In this document: in pieces, positions 59,303-64,000 of the stretch
Layout: every line of letters begins with the position of its first letter
Position numbering within the stretch: position 1 is the stretch's first letter
DNA from: Caprella mutica
Lineage: Eukaryota > Arthropoda > Malacostraca > Amphipoda > Caprellidae
NCBI GenBank assembly: GCA_947561585.1
Contig: CANNZV010001042.1
Coordinates: 270,318 to 334,317 of the forward strand
Reading direction: 5' to 3'
DNA: 64,000 nucleotides
Notes under the pieces: model-generated
Told to the model about the DNA's origin: nothing
Seen by the model: only the letters and a program-made list of their open reading frames with translations
The model's database searches: none
Position numbers and translations under genes: made by a program

Positions 59303-60817
59303 TAATCTCAACGGTACCAACTTCAATCGTATTTTTCTACATCGGTTTTGAGTTTTATTTCCTAAGCCAGGATCATTGTAAATTAATGTAAAAATTTATT
59401 CATGTTATAGCCAGTGGAGTATTTCTTTTACTTTTTTATTTCAAATGTGAATTTCTGTTATATCTTAATTTATTCATGTTTAATGCATAAAACTTTTATT
59501 CAGGCATATGGATAAACCTTCAAATATTGTCGCCCACCTGGTCGGATTCAAAGCCTCGGAATGGACAAGTGATGACTATCCTCGGTATGCAAGGTATTTG
59601 AACATGAATATTATTTTCACTCCTTTTCTTGATGAATAAATAAATCATGTATTAAACAATTGTCTAGTAATCACCAAACGTTACTGGAATAAAATTTGAT
59701 TAATGTTGAAAATTAAAACATACTTTGAAATTAGTTAGTGGGAATTGAAATACTCACAAGGAATGTAATTGACATTTATTTTTTGATGCAGTACCCCTTC
59801 AAAGCTAATAATTTTCTATTTATCCTCTACTAACTCAGTTTGGCGCATGCGTGGTGTCTTGGACGCTTCAGAACTATCAGAAAAATATTATTTCAAAGAT
59901 ATCCGCGTCGTTTCCGTTCCGATCCGACGCATCGAGCAAATTGGCGGTAGCACTTTCAAATGTATGAGTTAGATTTTTGTCCGTTCCGACGCGTCGTTTC
60001 CGATCAGGTAGATGACAAGCTTAATATGTTCAATCCTAATATTATAATAATTCGTTCATATAATAAATTATGTTATTCGTTCTTAACTTAGCCATAATAC
60101 AATTACTAATTGATATTCTCAGCTTATCTAAGTTTTGTTTAAGATGTCTGTGCCAGATATGGCCTGCAGGTCACGCTACCATATCGCTCATTAGTTTCAA
60201 TAGCTCACGAATTGTGGCTTAAGCGCATTGCTCAATCTTGTTCAGAAGAATTTTTAACATTCTTGTTTATTTAGTAGATCTATTCTACTTCAAACATAAA
60301 TCATTTGAATTCAATCAATGATGCTATGATTGATTTAAAAATGTGACAAAAATTTGAAAGCAGTCGAGTCATTTTTAAGATATGCCGTTATTGAAGTTAT
60401 AGAGTGAAATTTATGTAATTGAGAAGATTATTGAATCCTATTATATCTGGGGAATCCTAATAGTGTTTAAAAAATGAAAGTATTTACAGAAATTTATGTA
60501 CTCATATATTATTTTTTTATTAAAATTTATTCATCTATCTATCTATATAAATTCAAATTATTAAACTTTAAGCGATAATTATTCAGCATTCTAAAAAGAA
60601 ACGATATACAGATTAACTATATTGTGAATTTTCCATTGGAACTGAAATACGTTTTGGATTGTTTAACACATTCAGCTAAATTGAATGAACAAAGTTTTTC
60701 TTCCCTGAATTCCTTTTTACAACACTTCCTTTTCGTTCTCTCTTTTGAATGAAGCAATGAAACGACTGAAACTTTCCAGTGCACTGACATACCAATGTCA
60801 AAACTTGGACAGAAGAG
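59303..60817. other. Spacer
   Basis: A moderately GC-rich patch at about 59840-60000 has repeated GACGC(A/G)TCG strings (TCCGACGCATCGAGC, TTCCGACGCGTCGTT). Otherwise AT-rich; nothing supported. Confidence 0.4.
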
Positions 60818-61035
60818 TAGAGAGACTCAGACCTGACTACCATTGCTGTGACTAGAGAGACTCAGACCTGACTACCATTGCTGTGACTAGAGAGACTCAG
60901 ACCTGACTACCATTGCTGTGACTAGAAAGACTCAGACCTGACTACCATTGCTGTGACTAGAAAGACCCAGACCTGACTACCATTGCTGTGACTAGAAAGA
61001 CTCAGACCTGACTACCATTGCTGTGACTAGAAAGA
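60818..61035 (+). repeat. 35-bp tandem repeat, six copies
   Basis: The unit is AGAGAGACTCAGACCTGACT plus ACCATTGCTGTGACT; later copies have AGAAAGACTC. It abuts the TIR element at 61054. Confidence 0.94.
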
Positions 61036-61053
61036 CTCACATGAAGAGTTACT

Positions 61054-63045
61054 GGCCCGTATGTTAAATCGGGCACTAGTACTTTAAAGTAGTACTACAC
61101 ACTACAGACCATAATGCGACGCGAGATTTTAATTTGAAGTACCCACTTCCACACTATTTTCCATAGTGCCCACTTCCACACAACGGTTTGATATGCTAAG
61201 TGAAGTGCGTACTTCAATATTTAGAAGTGTCCTGGAGACCGCCCTACAAGGGTGACAGGACAATAACCCCCCGTGCAAAAGAAAACCCCGCGGTCAAAAA
61301 ACCCCCGTGCAATATACCCCCCGGATAAAAAACCCCCGTACAATAAACCCCCCGGACAAAAACCCCCCGATCAAAAAAACCCCGGTGCAAAAAACCCCCG
61401 GTGCAAAAAACCCCCGGCCGATATAAATAGCATAATTCATTTCAATTAATTTTCATTAATTTTTTATTAATAAAATTACTATATGCTATAAATATAAAGA
61501 GATATAGTGCACCTAAGGTTAGGTTAGCGGTCCGATTGGGGGATTTGGGGGGGGGGCTTGACCCTCCCCCCCCCCCCGGCCAGGTTTGATAGTGACAAAA
61601 TGTATACTGTACTTATTTTTACTATGAAATAGGTAATTGGGTATACCTTATTTTGCAAAAAATTTGTCATATTTTCGAAGAAAATGTAATAATTATTGGT
61701 TCGCATTGAATAATATTTAATACATTAATAAAAATGAATTATGTTATTTATATAGACCGGGGGTTTTTGCACCGGGGTTTTTTTGCTTGGGGGGTATTTG
61801 TCCGGGGGGTTTATTGCACGGGGGTTTTTTGTCCGGGGGTATTTTGCATTGGGGTTTTTTGACCGTGGAGGTTTTTTGCACGGGGGGTTATTGTCCTGGA
61901 ATCCCCTACAAGACCACACTTTGATTTATTTTCATTTTAATTTGATGTGTTGACTCATTTGCCATGGTACTGGACCATGGATTTGTCTGGTTTTCATTAA
62001 AGGTATCATCGGGAAATAACATCAGGAACGACCGCTCATGAATATAAGCGTCTATTTATATATAAGAAAATCGTCTCGAAATGTAATAATTATATACATA
62101 TATTTCCCATGAACGAGAGAAGAAGTACCACAAGCTGAACAAATTTAGGGTATTCTCTTTACTCACCCTTATGCCATTGATGTGATTGATGGAACTTTGA
62201 TTCGATCCTGATGAATACATTGTAAATGTATTTTATTGATACATTATAAATGAAAAAAGTACAACAGCTATTTACAATATAGTAAGAGTATGTTGAATCG
62301 GCACTTTTCAATAATCGGCACCTAGCCGTAAAATCGAAAATAATAAGATTCTCTCAAATCAATCACGCTGACAAATCACTTCTTGCAATTGGTTTTTGTT
62401 TCAGCCAAAAACAAGAAGGAAAATAAAATACAACTAACAAATTGAGACAACCAAGGAGGGTGTCAGATTCAAAAATGCTTGAATATATATGAGAGTTTTT
62501 ATTTATAATTTTTCCTATAAGATTTATCTTCAATAAGTTAATCATTTGTGAGAAAGAACGAATATTACTCTTTCCAATGATGTGCATGGTTACATTTTCC
62601 CACATCTGTTGTATTTTTATTTTATTCCAACGGATGGTGGTGGCTTGAGGTGCTGATTCACCCTACACCAAATAACAAATATTATTTTTGTAAAAATTAT
62701 AACATTTTTCAGGAATAGGTTTTGTTCTTTGGTGTATTATGTGAAATGCAATACGTTTTTTAACAAGTGGACGGGGATTACTACGCTGTACAAGGACTAA
62801 TATTTTCATACTAGGACACAAATTCTCGAAAATACCTTAAAAACGTAGTGTGGCACTTCAAAATTCGTCAAAAAGCGAAGTAGTACTAAAAAGTCTTTTT
62901 GCATACGAAACTGTAGTGCGATACTATACCTTGTAGTGCTAATTTGAAGTGCTTAGTGTGTAGTACCAATTTAGCACACGAGAGAGACACTTTGAAGTGC
63001 GCAGTGCTACTTCATAGTGCTAGTGCCCTATTTAACACACGGCCC
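61054..63045. mobile_element. 2.0-kb TIR element with GGCCCGT ends
   Basis: Left GGCCCGTATGTTAAATCGGG mirrors right (inverted) GGGCCGTGTGTTAAATAGGG, and GCACTAGTACTTTAAAGTAG continues to match. ACT lies next to both ends, possibly a 3-bp duplication as in PIF/Harbinger-type elements. The 654-bp element at 61251-61904 is inserted inside. Remaining interior: short frames only (62363-62605 -, no domain). Confidence 0.72.
61251..61904. mobile_element. 654-bp element with 16-bp C-rich subterminal units
   Basis: Left GGTGACAGGACAATAACCCC and, inverted right, GGATTCCAGGACAATAACCC. Each arm has about eight to ten units such as CCCCCGGTGCAAAAAA, CCCCCGGACAAAAA and CCCCGTGCAATATA. The duplication CCTACAAG (8 bp, or 9 with a shared C) is at 61243-61250 and 61905-61912. 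The interior has a long G/C run at 61545-61580. Open frames here are short and arm-derived. Confidence 0.82.
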
Positions 63046-63454
63046 ACTATTGGATAGAAACTAGAAATAAGGTAACGAAATCGTAGTAGGTACTTAGACA
63101 CTCGCAGGTGACGGATAGTAGGTGATTTTCTTTAATTAAAATCTAAGAAAACTATATGGCTATTGAGGGATAATTTTGACGAAATTCTTGACGGATATCA
63201 TTCATGACTTCATAACTCAGGTGCATTTCATAATTCAGGTCCTTCATCACTCGAATTCTTCATAAATCAGAAAGTTTTACTGCAATCGCAACACTCTGAC
63301 ACTAAATTAATCTCAGTTTCAGCATTACTCGAAACATAGGTCATTATAAGTCAATCTGAAATTTTCGACATCATATTGGTCTTTACCTTTATGTCAACTC
63401 CCACTTTCCGAGTACTGTGAGTGTCCGAGTATTTTCTGTTCTACGTATTGAATA
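63046..63454. other. Spacer
   Basis: Nothing supported. Confidence 0.4.
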
Positions 63455-63457
63455 TAA

Positions 63458-63706
63458 AGGGCCGTACACACTTAGGGTTTTTTAAGTCTTTGCACCAGAC
63501 ATTCTACTAAGCTCTTACTACTTATTCCACGATACATTTAAATCATATAAGAAAAAAGGGCACAATTATTATTTATTTTAGTTGGTATCCAACTAAAATA
63601 AATAATAATTATACCGTTTTTTCTTATATTTTCGTGTAGAAAGTAGGAGGAGCTTAGTAAAAAGTCTGGTGCAAAGACTTAAAAAACCCTACGTGTGTAC
63701 GGCCCT
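63458..63706. mobile_element. 249-bp MITE with AGGGCCGTACACAC ends
   Basis: Left AGGGCCGTACACACTTAGGG is mirrored by CCCTACGTGTGTACGGCCCT. Both continue through TTTTTTAAGTCTTTGCACCA and an AATAATAATT palindromic centre around GTTGGTATCCAAC. The TAA target duplication (63455-63457 and 63707-63709) fits PIF/Harbinger-type insertion. Confidence 0.9.
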
Positions 63707-63709
63707 TAA

Positions 63710-64000
63710 GATACTTTTAGTTATATATAGCACTTCAAATTATTCATACTGACGAAAAATGGGGTAAGTCTAAATAGCAGTTATTGAGAAAATCGCATTT
63801 AAAGTTTGCGTTCAGTAAATCACTTATTTTTTGACACACTGACGAACAGATTCACTTCATTCATACCCCCCCCTCCCCCCCCCCCCCCCCACTTTCTTTG
63901 CAGTATAGTAGGCCGTTATAGCAACCTTTTAGCAATCATAAATCATTTTGGCCATTTTTAGCCTTACCTTTTTTTTCGCCAGCATGAGTGAAATATGTCA
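63710..64000. other. Spacer with poly-C run
   Basis: A long C-rich run at 63866-63890; no gene or element recognised to the window edge. Confidence 0.45.

Noticed and set aside
57990..59351. 453-codon forward and 457-codon reverse open frames
   Set aside because: Both arise from a stop-free 24-bp unit; no domain, start context or non-repeat coding flank supports a gene.
1..64000. Telomere-type TTAGG arrays
   Set aside because: No run of TTAGG or TTAGGG found in the window.

Overview
This is an AT-rich, gene-poor stretch of an animal nuclear genome, most likely an arthropod and probably an insect. The clues are decayed mariner-type transposases with insect-like HTH domains, a jockey/CR1-type reverse transcriptase relic, many hAT and mariner MITEs, and no bacterial or viral gene organisation. 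The species is inferred, not shown. No convincing host protein-coding gene, tRNA or rRNA was recognised. The window could be intergenic or lie inside a very long intron.

Two things fill it. First, about 24 unrelated minisatellite or satellite arrays (units 9-45 bp, plus one of about 128 bp) occupy roughly 15 kb, nearly a quarter of the window. The largest are a 41-bp satellite (29.9-32.1 kb), a 14-bp AGATATCT array (54.8-56.4 kb), a 24-bp array open on both strands (58.0-59.3 kb), a 31-bp array (44.2-45.2 kb) and a 32-bp satellite at two inverted loci (10.5 and 53.3 kb).

Second, DNA transposons are nested in layers. 1-1.4 kb: dead non-LTR reverse transcriptase split by a mariner MITE. 3.3-5.6 kb: two small GGT...ACC inverted-repeat elements. 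24.6-29.4 kb: a 4.8-kb inverted repeat. 38.3-42.25 kb: a hAT MITE (8-bp target duplication) split by two adjacent TA-target elements. The first is a decayed mariner that itself holds a 5'-truncated retrotransposon with a 17-bp duplication. The second is a 2-kb palindrome that holds a 949-bp element with an 8-bp duplication. 45.3-46.1 kb: another mariner relic. 46.4-53.3 kb: a 6.9-kb TIR element (9-bp duplication) packed with further elements. 61.1-63.05 kb: a 2-kb TIR element with a 654-bp element inside.

The most notable pattern is a set of six unrelated-looking elements with one architecture: mostly GGT...ACC ends, a short subterminal array of roughly 15-16-bp units rich in CCCCGGT-like motifs (a 39-bp hairpin in the most divergent member), and 8-9-bp target duplications where they can be read. 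They may be one transposon superfamily that uses reiterated transposase-binding sites; I cannot assign it to a known superfamily from the sequence alone. Stretches between these features are AT-rich and show nothing I can support.
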